Source: Lysinibacillus sphaericus OT4b.31 (lineage in GTDB: Bacteria; Bacillota; Bacilli; Bacillales_A; Planococcaceae). From it: a stretch of 64,000 bases of DNA. The DNA lies in contig NZ_KB933398.1 of NCBI RefSeq assembly GCF_000392615.1, forward strand, positions 3,077,039-3,141,038, given 5' to 3'. The translations under genes were made by a program, and so were the position numbers. Below are positions 45,030 through 55,628 of the stretch, piece after piece. The notes beneath the pieces were generated by a model, which made no database searches, had not been told where the DNA came from, and saw only the letters and a program-made list of their open reading frames with translations. Every line of letters starts with the position of its first letter. Position 1 is the stretch's first letter.

Positions 45030-45380
45030 CTATTTTAGAGTAGAAATGTATTCAGCGATTGCTTTTGCTTCCGCTTCATTTTTCATTCCTGGTGTCATTG
45101 GTGTGCCTTCAATACCGTTAGTTAATACATCTACGATATGAGCTTCATCTAATCCGTGTAGGTTTGGACCAACACCACCAGTTAAGTCACCACCGTGACA
45201 ACCGATACAAGATTGTACTAATGCAGAACCATCATCAGTAGCTTCTGTAGTTTCGCCACCACCCTCATGTTCTGCAGCAATTTCTTTCTTGTTATCTGCT
45301 CCTTGTATAGACATGAAGAAAATAAGACCAATACCAAATGCCAGAATTAAGATGTAAGGAACGACTGGATTGTTTTTCAT
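45030..45380 (-). CDS. cccA: Membrane-anchored cytochrome c-550
   Basis: 116 residues with an N-terminal membrane anchor (about 8-26), an acidic Gly/Glu linker, and a c-type heme domain with CIGCH (Cys58, Cys61, His62). The axial methionine is in TPMTPGM. It carries electrons on the outer face of the membrane to cytochrome c oxidase. It sits next to sigA as in B. subtilis. AGGAGGGG lies about nine bases before the ATG. Monocistronic. Confidence 0.95.
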   Translation of the reverse strand: MKNNPVVPYILILAFGIGLIFFMSIQGADNKKEIAAEHEGGGETTEATDDGSALVQSCIGCHGGDLTGGVGPNLHGLDEAHIVDVLTNGIEGTPMTPGMKNEAEAKAIAEYISTLK

Positions 45381-45881
45381 GTGTTTCCCCTCCTCATTTT
45401 TAAATCTACTTCTATTATAATATAGAATCAGTCAACATCTAATATTGTACTGCATTAAACAAGAAACGAAAAGCCCTATTCGCTAAGTTTTCCTATGTTT
45501 GTAACAAATTCGACGTTTCTGTATCAATTGGATAAAATATGTCTTGATATCCCCAAGATTTGGACTTCTAAAATACCTTTTCCAATCGTTAATAGTTTTT
45601 CTTCTCGAAACTATCTTTCCACTTCAAGCGCTTTCATATACCTAAATTCATCATGATTTTTATTATTTCATGCTAAAGCATATCTTTATGTTAGAAACAC
45701 AATTATTAAGTAAAATATCATTTTCTGTCTTTTGAATCACTTTGACGCAAATATCTAATTACTATTTCACTAAATAAGCCATACTATTATTTTAATATAT
45801 CATTATCCCTTGTTTTCATTGTTATCTTCTTTTAAGAATACACATAAAAAAAGCTATACTACTATTTTAGAAAAATAAAAG
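45381..45881. other. AT-rich gene-free spacer
   Basis: Upstream region of cccA on the minus strand. It has several AT-rich -10-like words (TATAAT at about 45417) but no convincing -35. No ORF, repeat copy or RNA motif was recognised. Confidence 0.4.
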
Positions 45882-45913
45882 TCCCTCCTTTGAGCTTTCG
45901 ATCAAAGGAGGGA
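45882..45913 (-). terminator. Terminator of the membrane protein gene
   Basis: TCCCTCCTTTGA pairs with TCAAAGGAGGGA; on the minus strand it is followed by CTTTTATTTTT. Confidence 0.85.
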
Positions 45914-45918
45914 TACCT

Positions 45919-46482
45919 TTATGTTAAGTTTATGATATAATAGCCAATCAGTGCAATTAACCCCAGAACACCTGAGACTGTGAAATAAAGCAGTTTCATT
46001 TTTATGCCTGACCACAGCCACACGCCACAATTTGCCGCAATCAAACCAAATAATACAATATTATTCCCACTAAAATATGTAGTACAAATGCGAATTGAAA
46101 CACTAAATAACAAAATAGCTGCAATAATATGGAGTATAGGAGCCAGTAAGTTATTTTTCTTTACAACTCGGAACGCTGTTATGAATAATGTAATCGCAGC
46201 AATAGCCACAATAACTGTTAGAATCATTGTTAAAGAAGGTACTGTAAAATAGACATATAAGAGTGCAATTACGCTAATACATAGAGCCCCTAATAGGAAT
46301 ATCATTTTTCGTTTTTCTGAGGGCAAGATCGCCTGTTTATGAGTCGCATACTCAAGCTCCTCTACGTCTGTTCCTTCTGCATAGAGCGTTGCTAAAAAAT
46401 CGCAATAGTGCTCAGGTAATAGTTTGTTTTGTTTCCAAAACAAGATTTCATTTAAAATAATTTTTTTTCGAGGATTTGTCAT
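45919..46482 (-). CDS. Multi-pass membrane protein of unknown function
   Basis: 187 residues. A cytoplasmic N-terminal part (about 1-60: LNEILFWKQNKLLPEHYCDF, LATLYAEG) precedes five membrane helices. The N-terminal stretch resembles the short helical module found before membrane domains in some Bacillus proteins of unknown role. The ATG is nine bases after TTGGAGAA; an in-frame ATG six codons upstream overlaps this site. Monocistronic with a good terminator. I do not assign a family. Confidence 0.7.
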   Translation of the reverse strand: MTNPRKKIILNEILFWKQNKLLPEHYCDFLATLYAEGTDVEELEYATHKQAILPSEKRKMIFLLGALCISVIALLYVYFTVPSLTMILTVIVAIAAITLFITAFRVVKKNNLLAPILHIIAAILLFSVSIRICTTYFSGNNIVLFGLIAANCGVWLWSGIKMKLLYFTVSGVLGLIALIGYYIINLT

Positions 46483-46689
46483 AGTGTATTCTCCAAACAT
46501 TGCTTAATAATGGTTGTATTACAATTTTATCTCACAACCTGGGAAAGGGCATCTGTAAAAAGTCGCAATATGGAGAACTTATGACCCGTTCTTATTAGGC
46601 ATTTTTATTTCAACTGCTTTTCATAAGTAACGCTATCATTTATATTTTCAGGTAGATTGTCTTCATAAGGACGATGTTTCTTGTGCAAA

Positions 46690-46880
46690 ACGATAGATGA
46701 GTCTTGAAAGCCGCATTTATAATTTTTACCGAATGTTAGGAAAATATGGCACTTCGGTAGGAAAACCAAATCCTAAAAACCAACGATACGCCATGTTCGT
46801 TTGGATTTCTTTAATCGCACAGAACAAATACCAAATACATATTGAATAAATGTATTTTACTAGAACAATCGGATCAATAC
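46690..46880 (-). pseudogene. IS1182-family transposase internal remnant, frameshifted
   Basis: On the minus strand it reads SIDPIVLVKYIY, then IKEIQTNMAYRWFLGFGF and VPYF; after a frameshift near 46735 the match resumes as TFGKNYKCGFQDSSI. This is the region of about residues 38-105 of IS1182-type transposases (RPSIDPV..NMAYRWFLG..FGKNYERRF). It begins exactly where dispersed repeat copy 6 ends. Confidence 0.75.
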
Positions 46881-47037
46881 TTGATTGGAGCGCAGGCGGC
46901 GACTTCTGCGGGAAAAGCATGAACTGAAGTCCCCACAAAAGCGTAGCGACGAGGAGACTGAAATCATGCCCGCGAAAAGCGTCCGCCGTAGCGGAAAACA
47001 ACGGGTTCCTATAGATACTTCTATTTGAAAAGAAAAA
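46881..47037 (-). repeat. GC-rich dispersed repeat, copy 6
   Basis: A near full-length copy (TTGATTGGAGCGCAGGCGGC to CAACGGGTTCCTATAG). On the minus strand it begins in the T-tract of the sigA terminator and ends at the IS1182 remnant. Confidence 0.85.
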
Positions 47038-47078
47038 AGACTGTAAACAAACTCAATTTTTTGAGCAGTTTACAGTCT
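47038..47078 (-). terminator. Terminator of sigA
   Basis: AGACTGTAAAC pairs with GTTTACAGTCT, enclosing CTCAATTTTTTGAG; the minus strand continues with TTTTTTC. Confidence 0.88.
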
Positions 47079-47115
47079 GAAATACCTCCAATAGAAGGTA
47101 TCTTTTTATAAGGAA

Positions 47116-48243
47116 TTATTCTAAGAAATCTTTTAATCGTTTACTGCGAGAAGGGTGGCGTAATTTACGAAGCGCTTTAGCTTCAATTTGACGAATACGT
47201 TCACGTGTTACACCAAATACTTTCCCAACTTCTTCTAGAGTGCGTGTGCGTCCATCATCTAAACCAAAACGTAAACGTAGTACGTTTTCTTCACGGTCAG
47301 TTAATGTATCTAAAACATCTTCTAATTGTTCTTTTAACAGTTCATATGCTGCATGGTCAGAAGGAGATTGCGCTTCTGAATCCTCAATGAAGTCACCTAA
47401 GTGTGAATCGTCTTCTTCCCCGATTGGGGTTTCAAGAGATACTGGTTCTTGCGCAATTTTTAAAATCTCACGTACTTTTTCAGGAGTTAAATCCATTTCT
47501 TCACCAATTTCTTCTGGAGAAGGTTCACGACCTAAGTCCTGTAGTAATTGGCGTTGTACACGAATTAATTTGTTAATTGTTTCTACCATATGCACAGGAA
47601 TACGGATTGTTCGTGCTTGGTCAGCAATAGCACGTGTAATGGCTTGACGAATCCACCACGTTGCGTATGTCGAAAATTTAAAGCCTTTACGATAGTCGAA
47701 CTTTTCAACTGCCTTAATAAGCCCCATATTCCCTTCTTGGATTAAATCAAGGAATAGCATTCCACGACCAACATAACGCTTCGCAATCGAAACAACAAGA
47801 CGTAAGTTTGCTTCTGCTAGACGTTTACGTGCTTCCTCATCACCTTGTTCAATACGTTCAGCTAGCTTAATTTCTTGATCTGCAGAAAGTAAATCAACGC
47901 GACCAATTTCTTTTAAATACATACGTACAGGATCATTTATCTTCACGCCAGGTGGCACGCTCAAATCATTTAAGTCGAAAGTTTCTTCACTTGCTTCTTC
48001 TTTCATTAAACTTTCTTCTTCAAATTCTTCTTTACCAATGATTTGAATGTCTTTATGTTTTTCAAGATCTTCAGCGAAGTGAAAAACCTCTTCGTTTTCC
48101 AATTCATAAGGTGATAATTTCTCTGAAATTTCTTTCATCGAAATTTCACCTTCTGTTTTCGCCTTTTCTTGAAGCAATTTTTTTGCTTCATCTAATGTAA
48201 TTTCCACTTCTACCTCTTTTGAACGTTCAGACTTGTCCGCCAT
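47116..48243 (-). CDS. sigA: Primary sigma factor SigA (RpoD)
   Basis: 375 residues. Region 1.2 begins at [11 protein letters not shown], region 2 has [20 protein letters not shown] and [13 protein letters not shown], region 3 [20 protein letters not shown], and region 4 ends [20 protein letters not shown]. It directs RNA polymerase to housekeeping promoters of the TTGACA/TATAAT type, such as the one at znuC. It follows dnaG by 32 bp as in the classical macromolecular synthesis operon, with a strong terminator downstream. Confidence 0.98.
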   Translation of the reverse strand: MADKSERSKEVEVEITLDEAKKLLQEKAKTEGEISMKEISEKLSPYELENEEVFHFAEDLEKHKDIQIIGKEEFEEESLMKEEASEETFDLNDLSVPPGVKINDPVRMYLKEIGRVDLLSADQEIKLAERIEQGDEEARKRLAEANLRLVVSIAKRYVGRGMLFLDLIQEGNMGLIKAVEKFDYRKGFKFSTYATWWIRQAITRAIADQARTIRIPVHMVETINKLIRVQRQLLQDLGREPSPEEIGEEMDLTPEKVREILKIAQEPVSLETPIGEEDDSHLGDFIEDSEAQSPSDHAAYELLKEQLEDVLDTLTDREENVLRLRFGLDDGRTRTLEEVGKVFGVTRERIRQIEAKALRKLRHPSRSKRLKDFLE

Positions 48244-48275
48244 AAACCTTCCTCCTTCTAAACAACCGAATCGGG

Positions 48276-50096
48276 TTAAATCGCCGATAACGATTTTCTT
48301 AAATGAATAATCTGTTGGGCGATTTCAAGTGCACGCGCATACTCATGCATCTTCTCCGCTTCCTTTGACTCATGCATCTTTTGATGTATTTCTTGCTCAA
48401 TTCGATATTTCTGCAGCTGGCGAATAGAATCTGTAACCTCTGCTTCCGCGTGATCAGGGTCTCTTTCTACCAAAGCCGCCTCCATAACAATTTTTCGTAA
48501 TTCAAGGTCATCTAAAATCTCTACAAAGCGTTGATAATCCGAATGACCGTATTCCTCGTAAAATCCTACTAAGCGAACAAAAACAGCCATATACGCATCT
48601 CGTACAAAAGGCTCTCTTTGTTCATTACGTAATACCCTGTCCACTACATCTATATTATGAAGCATATGAGCCAGTAATAAACGTTCGGCACGTTCGGCTG
48701 CGTCCATAGGCTTTTGTTGCTGCGTGACTGGCATCGAAGGCACCTGTATTGGTAGCTCTACTTTTGCAGAGCGTACCTGACTTGCCTCTATTTTTCGAAA
48801 TTGAGCATAAATCGCTTCTTCCGAAATATTTGTTTCATTTGATAGCTGTCGTATATACAAATCTCGTTCGACTGGTGAGGATCTACCTACTAGTTGTTCG
48901 AGTACTTCTTGAATATATTGAAGCGTATCGTTTTCAAACTGAAAATTCTTATTGCGTCTAGCATGCATCATCATAAAAGCAATATACGCATGTGGATTTT
49001 CCAAAATTTGTTCTTTAAAGGCTTGTCCACCTAGACTCCGAATATATTCATCAGGGTCTTGTTTGTCAGGTAATACTGCAATATCAACTTTCATGCGTTC
49101 AGTTTGTAGTAACTGGGCCGCCCGTTTTGCCGCATCAAATCCAGCATTATCACCGTCATAGCAAATCGTAACTTGCTCTACTAAGCGCTTTAGCTTTGTG
49201 ATATGCTGATTCGTAAGCGAAGTACCCATTGTAGCGACGGCATTCGTTACACCCACTGAATTAGCTGCTAAAACATCCATAAAACCTTCCATCAATACTA
49301 CTTGACGATTTTTTCGAATGGAGGTTCGTGCCTTGTCTAGGTTATAAAGCACTTCACTCTTATGGAAAATCGGTGATTCTGGACTATTTAAATATTTTGC
49401 CTCTTCACCAGTCGATGAAAGTATTCGCCCTGAGAAAGCAATGATTTTACCATTCTCATCACGAATTGGAAACATAATACGCCCTCTAAAACGATCAAAA
49501 TAGCGTTCTTCCCCTTCACGCTTGATAATTAAACCACTATCCGCTATTTCTTGTAAGTTATAACCTTTTCTTTCAAGCAATATCGTTAATGCATCAAAGC
49601 TTGGGAGAGACCATCCAATGCTATTAGATTCTATAAGTTCCCTTGTAAATCCTCTTTCTAGCAAATAATTTAAAGGCTCTTCACCGTCTTCTGTGTTCAA
49701 CAGTAAGTGATGAAAAAAATCCGCTGCAAAAGTATGCGCTTCTTTCATGCGCTCTTCTGCTTTAGAGACTGTTTTCGTCACTTCAGGTAAACTTGGGCCA
49801 ACATCTAAATGTATGCCCGTACGTTCACCAAGTTTCACGACTGCGTCTGGGAAAGATATACCTTCTATGTCCATGACAAAAGTAATGGCATTACCGCCTG
49901 CCCCGCAACCAAAGCAATGAAAAATCTGCTTATCTGTTGACACAGAAAAGGATGGTGTTTGTTCTCCATGAAATGGACAGAGTCCAAACCAATTACGCCC
50001 ACGTTTTGTGAGTTGCATGTATTCACTAATGACATCCACAATATCAGATTGTGTCCGAATCTGTTCAATCACTTCTTCTGGAATCTTCCCTGCCAA
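48276..50096 (-). CDS. dnaG: DNA primase
   Basis: About 606 residues. The N-terminal zinc finger (Cys40, His43 in [11 protein letters not shown]; Cys61, Cys64 in CFGCGAGGN), the TOPRIM core ([10 protein letters not shown], then [12 protein letters not shown]) and a C-terminal helicase-interaction domain are all present. It makes RNA primers at the fork. The start is placed at TTG ([14 protein letters not shown]) by family comparison; ATGs at 50102 and 50108 are alternatives because the ribosome site (GATGGTGATG) is poor. It precedes sigA in one operon. Confidence 0.95.
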   Translation of the reverse strand: MAGKIPEEVIEQIRTQSDIVDVISEYMQLTKRGRNWFGLCPFHGEQTPSFSVSTDKQIFHCFGCGAGGNAITFVMDIEGISFPDAVVKLGERTGIHLDVGPSLPEVTKTVSKAEERMKEAHTFAADFFHHLLLNTEDGEEPLNYLLERGFTRELIESNSIGWSLPSFDALTILLERKGYNLQEIADSGLIIKREGEERYFDRFRGRIMFPIRDENGKIIAFSGRILSSTGEEAKYLNSPESPIFHKSEVLYNLDKARTSIRKNRQVVLMEGFMDVLAANSVGVTNAVATMGTSLTNQHITKLKRLVEQVTICYDGDNAGFDAAKRAAQLLQTERMKVDIAVLPDKQDPDEYIRSLGGQAFKEQILENPHAYIAFMMMHARRNKNFQFENDTLQYIQEVLEQLVGRSSPVERDLYIRQLSNETNISEEAIYAQFRKIEASQVRSAKVELPIQVPSMPVTQQQKPMDAAERAERLLLAHMLHNIDVVDRVLRNEQREPFVRDAYMAVFVRLVGFYEEYGHSDYQRFVEILDDLELRKIVMEAALVERDPDHAEAEVTDSIRQLQKYRIEQEIHQKMHESKEAEKMHEYARALEIAQQIIHLRKSLSAI

Positions 50097-50271
50097 TTTC
50101 ATCACCATCTTTAAGTTACGTTCTAAACACAATTCGCTATCCGTTTTAAAAATCCTTTATTTCTCGACAAAAAAATAGGAATTTTCTCTTTTTAAATATT
50201 TTTACCACAATTTTATTATTATAAAACAAAAATTAGTTTTTATCTATACTATTTTCAATACCGACCCAAAA

Positions 50272-50300
50272 AAACCGCCTCTAACAACCCGAGGTGGTTT
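50272..50300 (-). terminator. Terminator of ccpN-ppsR
   Basis: AAACCGCCTC pairs with GAGGTGGTTT; minus strand continues TTTTTTT. Confidence 0.85.
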
Positions 50301-50315
50301 ACTGAACTTTGTTTC

Positions 50316-51128
50316 TTATTGACAATTTGTAATATGTTCGATAATTTCATTTGCTGTTTCTTCTACAGCTTTGTTCGTCACATCGATAACTTTGCAACCA
50401 ATTTTACCGACAATTTTTTCAAAATGTTGAATTTCTTCTAAAATACGCGTATGTTGCGCATAGATGGCATCATCATTCAATCCTAAAGACATTAATCTTT
50501 CTTTTCTTATATAGTTTAATTTATCAGGAGAAATAATTAAGCCAAAACATTTTTTTTGATCGATTTGTAATAACTCTTCTGGCGGCTCCACTTCTGGTAC
50601 TAAAGGTACATTTGCCACCTTATAACGTTTATGTGCTAAATATTGTGAAAGTGGTGTTTTCGATGTTCGTGATACCCCTACCAGTACAATATCAGCTTGC
50701 AATAAACCACGCGGGTCTCTACCGTCGTCATATTTCACCGCAAATTCAATTGCTTCAATTTTTTTGAAGTAATCATCATCAAGCTGATGTACAATACCTG
50801 GTGTTTCAAGTGGATATTCTTCCATAAACGTAGCCATTGATTTCAGCGCAGTCCCCAATATATCCACGGCGTGCACTTTTTCTTTCTCACATAAATCATG
50901 TAACAACGCACGCATCTCATGTCGAACAAGCGTATAAATAATGAATGCCTTCTGTTTTACTGCTAGACATACAATTTTTCGTACTAGTTCTTCAGATTGG
51001 ATATGTGGAAAACGACGAATAATCGTTTTTTCTAAACCTGGTCGGAATTGACTAATAACGGCCTTTGCTACTTGGTCACCCGTTTCACCGACTGAATCGG
51101 AAACGACAAAAACTCGAAGTTTCTTCAT
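50316..51128 (-). CDS. ppsR: PPDK regulatory protein (DUF299 kinase/phosphorylase)
   Basis: 270 residues of the PEP synthase/pyruvate-phosphate dikinase regulator family (YqfL in B. subtilis). [16 protein letters not shown] is the N-terminal signature, and the ADP-binding P-loop is [16 protein letters not shown]. It phosphorylates and dephosphorylates the target enzyme to control PEP formation. The ATG has GAGGGGAAC about eight bases upstream. It lies 16 bp after ccpN; both genes affect gluconeogenesis in B. subtilis, so the pairing is meaningful. Confidence 0.93.
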   Translation of the reverse strand: MKKLRVFVVSDSVGETGDQVAKAVISQFRPGLEKTIIRRFPHIQSEELVRKIVCLAVKQKAFIIYTLVRHEMRALLHDLCEKEKVHAVDILGTALKSMATFMEEYPLETPGIVHQLDDDYFKKIEAIEFAVKYDDGRDPRGLLQADIVLVGVSRTSKTPLSQYLAHKRYKVANVPLVPEVEPPEELLQIDQKKCFGLIISPDKLNYIRKERLMSLGLNDDAIYAQHTRILEEIQHFEKIVGKIGCKVIDVTNKAVEETANEIIEHITNCQ

Positions 51129-51144
51129 ACTGTTCCCCTCAATT

Positions 51145-51777
51145 TTAGACATTTTGTGCAAGTGATAAGAAAGCACGTGTAATCGTCGTCTTCGTGAGAC
51201 GCCCAACAATTGATAAGCCACCCTCTTGTGGTTCTATTACCGGTAACGAATCTACTTCACGTTCGATTAGTTTATTCGCTGCAACAATCAACGAATCCGA
51301 TCTTTCACAGTACGAAATATTTGGCATTCTCGTCATAATGATATGTACAGGAATTTTATTTAAATCTTGCGTGCCAATACTTGTACGCAGTAAATCCTTG
51401 CGAGACAGTACTCCTGTCAAAAATTCGTTCTTATCTACGACAAAGAGGGTCCCCACATCCTCCGAAAACATGAAGCAAATCGCATCATACACCGTCATTG
51501 TTTCTGGTACAACGACTGGTCCGGAGTGAAAATCTTTCACTTTTAAATTGTTGATGCTATCTGTCATTGTAACAGACGTTTTTTTACCTGAATAGAAGTA
51601 GCCAACTCGTGGTCTAGCATCTAAAAATCCCGCCATCGTAAGGATAGCTAAATCTGGTCTTAAAGTCGCTCTTGTCAGATTAAGACGTTCTGCAATATGT
51701 TCGCCTGTAATCGGGCCGTTTTCTTTCACAATTTGTAAAATGTCTTCCTGACGTTTATTGAGTTCGATTGGACTCAC
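51145..51777 (-). CDS. ccpN: CcpN transcriptional repressor of gluconeogenesis
   Basis: 210 residues. An N-terminal HTH_11 winged helix (about 8-58, [20 protein letters not shown], then [13 protein letters not shown]) is followed by two CBS domains (about 80-205) that bind nucleotides (ATP and ADP in B. subtilis CcpN). It represses gapB and pckA in glycolytic conditions. The GTG start has a GAGG close upstream. It is divergent from the glyQS leader and cotranscribed with ppsR. Confidence 0.93.
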   Translation of the reverse strand: MSPIELNKRQEDILQIVKENGPITGEHIAERLNLTRATLRPDLAILTMAGFLDARPRVGYFYSGKKTSVTMTDSINNLKVKDFHSGPVVVPETMTVYDAICFMFSEDVGTLFVVDKNEFLTGVLSRKDLLRTSIGTQDLNKIPVHIIMTRMPNISYCERSDSLIVAANKLIEREVDSLPVIEPQEGGLSIVGRLTKTTITRAFLSLAQNV

Positions 51778-51867
51778 CGCCTCAAATCTAATAGTGTTAT
51801 ACTCATGCTCAATTATTATATACTATTTTAATGGTTATTGCGAAGAAAAGAACTACATGCTACAATA

Positions 51868-51896
51868 TTGACACAGACGCTTGCTCTACATGTATT
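51868..51896 (+). promoter_or_regulatory. Promoter of glyQS
   Basis: TTGACA (51868-51873), 17-base spacer, TGTATT (51891-51896), upstream of the T-box. Confidence 0.65.
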
Positions 51897-51902
51897 TTCG
51901 AG

Positions 51903-52126
51903 CGATATTGCGTTATACAAGCGATGATAGGAAAAAAGTATCTGTTCTATTTAATAGCGAGTAGAAGATGGTGAAAGTCTACACAGTAACAGAGAAAAGG
52001 CACTCCTTGAGCTAACTTTTTGAAAAGAGGTTTTAAACAAGTCGTTTAAAACAATCAGGGTGGAACCGCGGGTATTAGCACTCGTCCCTGGGCATTATTT
52101 GTGCCCGGAGACGGGTGCTATTTTTA
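51903..52126 (+). ncRNA. T-box leader of glyQS (glycine)
   Basis: It has the 14-base T-box core AGGGTGGAACCGCGGG (52057-52072), stem I with the GATGGTGAAAG region, and a terminator stem (52077-52126: AGCACTCGTC with GACGGGTGCT, inner GGGCA/TGCCC) followed by TTTTT. The likely specifier is GGC (51999-52001) in the loop AGAGAAAAGGCACTCC, which would read uncharged tRNA-Gly. It turns on synthetase expression when glycyl-tRNA is scarce. Confidence 0.9.
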
Positions 52127-52273
52127 GTTTAACTAGGATTACGGCAAATGTCTGATTTTGAAAAATTTTCAAAGTCTAAATCAAGCGAAGCGTCAGCAAC
52201 AACAAATCCGCCAAAGTAAATCTGATTAAACGACTCACTTATTTTATGAAAAACAATGAAGGAGGCTATTTTA

Positions 52274-53659
52274 ATGGCTAACAAATCAATGGAAACTATT
52301 GTATCTTTAGCGAAACATCGAGGCTTTGTCTTCCCTGGATCTGAAATCTACGGAGGCTTAGCAAACACGTGGGATTACGGTCCCCTTGGTGTTGAATTAA
52401 AAAACAATGTAAAAAAAGCATGGTGGCAAAAATTCGTCCAAGAATCAGAACATAATGTAGGTATCGACGCTGCAATCCTTATGAACCCAAAAGCATGGGT
52501 TGCTTCTGGACACGTAGGTAACTTCAATGACCCGATGGTTGACTGTAAAGCGTGTAAAGCGCGACACCGTGCTGATAAAATCATTGAAGACGCTGCGTTA
52601 GCAAAAGGTGATGAAATCATTGTAGACGGTATGACGTTCGACCAAATGAAAGAAACAATGGTGAAATACGATGTTGTTTGCCCTGATTGTGGCAAGGCTG
52701 ATTTCACAGATATTCGTCAATTTAACTTAATGTTCAAAACATTCCAAGGTGTAACTGAATCTTCTACAAACGAGATCTACCTTCGTCCAGAAACAGCACA
52801 AGGGATTTTTGTAAACTTCAAGAACGTCCAACGCTCTATGCGTAAACGTACACCATTTGGTATTGCACAAATCGGTAAATCGTTCCGTAACGAAATTACA
52901 CCAGGTAACTTCACATTCCGCACACGTGAATTTGAGCAAATGGAGCTTGAATTCTTCTGTAAACCAGGTGAAGATCTTGAATGGCATGCTTATTGGAAAG
53001 AATTCTGTAAAAACTGGTTACTAAACTTAGGCATGAAAGAAGATTCAATGCGCCTTCGTGACCATGAGGACGATGAATTATCTCACTATTCAAATGCGAC
53101 AACGGATATTGAATTTAAATTCCCATTCGGTTGGGGCGAACTTTGGGGAGTAGCTGACCGTACAGACTTCGACTTAAAACAACATATGGAGCATTCTGGT
53201 GAAGATTTCACGTATATTGATCCAGTTACAAATGAACGCTATGTACCATATTGTATCGAGCCATCTTTAGGTGCAGACCGTGTAACATTAGCTTTCTTAT
53301 GCGATGCCTATGATGAAGAGGAGCTTGAAGGAGATGATAAACGTACAGTATTACGTTTCCACCCTGCTCTTGCACCATTTAAAGCAGCAGTGTTACCACT
53401 TTCTAAAAAGTTATCAGATGAAGCTGCAGATGTGTGGTCGGAGCTTCGTAAAGCATTCCCAGTAGACTATGATGAATCACAATCAATTGGTAAACGCTAT
53501 CGTCGCCAAGATGAGATTGGTACACCATTCTGTATCACATACGATTTCGATTCAAAAGAAGATGGTCAAGTAACAGTACGTCACCGCGACTCTATGGACC
53601 AAGTTCGCATGCCTATCGCTGATGTTAAGGCATATATCGAAAAACATCTTCAATTCTAA
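52274..53659 (+). CDS. glyQS: Glycyl-tRNA synthetase, single-chain class II type
   Basis: 461 residues, the homodimeric alpha2 form found in archaea, eukaryotes and some Firmicutes, not the GlyQ/GlyS tetramer of B. subtilis. Class II motif 1 and 2 lie in [13 protein letters not shown] and [20 protein letters not shown]; a Cys-rich insert (CKACKARHR and CPDCG) binds zinc; motif 3 is IEPSLGADR. The ATG is preceded by AAGGAGG. Regulated by the T-box just upstream, with a terminator downstream. Confidence 0.97.
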   Translation: MANKSMETIVSLAKHRGFVFPGSEIYGGLANTWDYGPLGVELKNNVKKAWWQKFVQESEHNVGIDAAILMNPKAWVASGHVGNFNDPMVDCKACKARHRADKIIEDAALAKGDEIIVDGMTFDQMKETMVKYDVVCPDCGKADFTDIRQFNLMFKTFQGVTESSTNEIYLRPETAQGIFVNFKNVQRSMRKRTPFGIAQIGKSFRNEITPGNFTFRTREFEQMELEFFCKPGEDLEWHAYWKEFCKNWLLNLGMKEDSMRLRDHEDDELSHYSNATTDIEFKFPFGWGELWGVADRTDFDLKQHMEHSGEDFTYIDPVTNERYVPYCIEPSLGADRVTLAFLCDAYDEEELEGDDKRTVLRFHPALAPFKAAVLPLSKKLSDEAADVWSELRKAFPVDYDESQSIGKRYRRQDEIGTPFCITYDFDSKEDGQVTVRHRDSMDQVRMPIADVKAYIEKHLQF

Positions 53660-53766
53660 TTAGATATGTCGTGCTTTAGCCTACTGCACCGAAAGTGTAA
53701 CGACAGGTGCAATTGCTTCTCGCACACTTATCTCGGATATTAAACCTTAAATTGAACTATAAAAAT

Positions 53767-53797
53767 AGAGGGAGTCACTTGATGCGACTCCCTCTTT
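53767..53797. terminator. Bidirectional terminator between glyQS and the HD-GYP gene
   Basis: AGAGGGAGTC pairs with GACTCCCTCT, followed by TTTG. Confidence 0.85.
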
Positions 53798-53798
53798 G

Positions 53799-55517
53799 TT
53801 ATATTTTTAACTTTGTAAATATACGTTCCTGCATTTTTTCTTCAAATGAAAACTTTTTCATACTCATTCCTACTAAACTAACCAGCAACTCTTCAATATC
53901 ATTTAATGAGTAATAAAGAAATGTGCCTTCACGCATCGGGCGCACTCGTTTTTCCATTGTTAATTCATCATCAATAAAGTAGGCCACATTAACCTCACAG
54001 TGCTCCATAAGCTGTGTAATGCGCTGATCGTCACCTGGATTGATAAAGAATGGCACTATTTTATCTATATACAAAATACTCTGAACTAATTTGATGAAAA
54101 AATTTTCGCGAAGTGATGTCTCCACCACTAACACAGTCGTTTGATCATGCTGATAATCCATGTACAAAACATTTAGTTGTTCTTCCAATAATTTCTTTAA
54201 GATAGTAATAGAATTTCTATATTTCGTCATATCGGTTTGGATTTCTCTTGTCAATAGTCTTAAAATTCTGAAAGCAGGTAAAAAGATTTTCAACACAATT
54301 TCTTTTGGATGCAAATGATCAATTAATTTATTAAAATGCCCTCTTAAGTTTTCCTCATCACAGCGAATTAATTGTTCTACAAATAAGTTAAATATTTCTT
54401 CAAAACTATTAGCGCGATAGTCAATCATTTCCGCAATTTTCACACTATAATTCAAAGGCAAATTCATAGACATTTGCTCATCTAATAGTTTAACTTTCGG
54501 TAGCGTCGGAAATAAGTCATAGACAAGTTCTACTTGCGCACGCCGAAAATCAGAAAGTAACACAACCGAGTTCACAGGATAAATTCCTAGACACTCCACA
54601 AATTTATGCATGAATTTTTCGTTATAGAGCTGACGATCACGATATAGAACAGCAAGCGCATCTGTCGCACCATACCCTGTATGATACACACGTTTCGATG
54701 TCATAGCGGAGTAAACATCTATTATCTGTAATAACTGCACACCCTCGCTCATTTCATCTGCACAAAGCTGATTCGGATATCCTCTCCCAGCAAATCGTTC
54801 ATGATGGTCCCGAGCCAAATAGGCAATATCCTCTTCACCATTCTCCATAAGTAGCTCAAAACCTTTTGTGGTATGCATTTTGACAATTTCAAACTCATCT
54901 TCAGATAGCTTTCGTTTTAAATTCAAGATTTCTTGTGGAATAAATACCTTTCCAATATCATGGAACAAATAGCCCCTTGCAAGTGCTTCGATATCTGTTA
55001 AACCTAAATGACGGGCAAAGATTGTACCTAGTACAAATACATCAAACGAATGAACAAATGAATACTCATCCCATTCTCTTAAGCGCATAAGCAAGTCGTA
55101 GCGATGCTTTTCTTGCAAAATCTGTTCAAAAATAGTTCTCACATACGACGTATCCTGTATACTCTTTAAAATTTGACCATAACGCAATTCATGAACAACA
55201 TTTTCTAAAGTGGTCATAAAAAGATTGTTTACCGCTTCTTTATATTCATCAATCTCTCCCTTTTCCTCTAAGAGCGGTGCAAATACATCCTCATACTCCT
55301 TCGTACGTTGCGCACCTATGTCATGGACAATTCGTACCGAATCAGAAGGTAAAAAAACTGATAATTCTTCTACTTTTCTTAGCTTAAGTAATGCAATAAT
55401 TCGCTCGGTTAACACTAAATCTCTTTTAGCTAATAAGCGATACTCAGAAAAAATATCTTCTGCTAAAATATCATCTGCTTCCACTTCGTCAATACTTAAA
55501 GTCACTTTTCTTAGCAC
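53799..55517 (-). CDS. HD-GYP domain protein (c-di-GMP phosphodiesterase-like)
   Basis: About 572 residues. The HD-GYP core (about 170-330) keeps HDIGK, HTTKGFELL, DHHERFAGRGYP and DVYSAMTSKRVYH, the ligands for the metal centre and the GYP motif. A ~240-residue C-terminal region is unassigned. It should hydrolyse c-di-GMP or act as its sensor. The start is unresolved: the frame is open to 55628, but the only strong ribosome site (AAAGGGAGGGAGG) precedes an ATG at 55548 in another frame (MLENCECGKKCAKK). One fewer A in the run at 55519-55524 would join that ATG to the main frame. I give the GTG at 55517 as a conservative start. Confidence 0.85.
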   Translation of the reverse strand: MLRKVTLSIDEVEADDILAEDIFSEYRLLAKRDLVLTERIIALLKLRKVEELSVFLPSDSVRIVHDIGAQRTKEYEDVFAPLLEEKGEIDEYKEAVNNLFMTTLENVVHELRYGQILKSIQDTSYVRTIFEQILQEKHRYDLLMRLREWDEYSFVHSFDVFVLGTIFARHLGLTDIEALARGYLFHDIGKVFIPQEILNLKRKLSEDEFEIVKMHTTKGFELLMENGEEDIAYLARDHHERFAGRGYPNQLCADEMSEGVQLLQIIDVYSAMTSKRVYHTGYGATDALAVLYRDRQLYNEKFMHKFVECLGIYPVNSVVLLSDFRRAQVELVYDLFPTLPKVKLLDEQMSMNLPLNYSVKIAEMIDYRANSFEEIFNLFVEQLIRCDEENLRGHFNKLIDHLHPKEIVLKIFLPAFRILRLLTREIQTDMTKYRNSITILKKLLEEQLNVLYMDYQHDQTTVLVVETSLRENFFIKLVQSILYIDKIVPFFINPGDDQRITQLMEHCEVNVAYFIDDELTMEKRVRPMREGTFLYYSLNDIEELLVSLVGMSMKKFSFEEKMQERIFTKLKI

Positions 55518-55628
55518 ATTTTTTGCCACATTCGCAATTTTCCAGCATAATGTGACCTCCCTCCCTTTTCCATAGGACTGCGTTATTCTAATAAACGTGG
55601 TTTTACTACGTTTTGCTGATAGAGGCAT

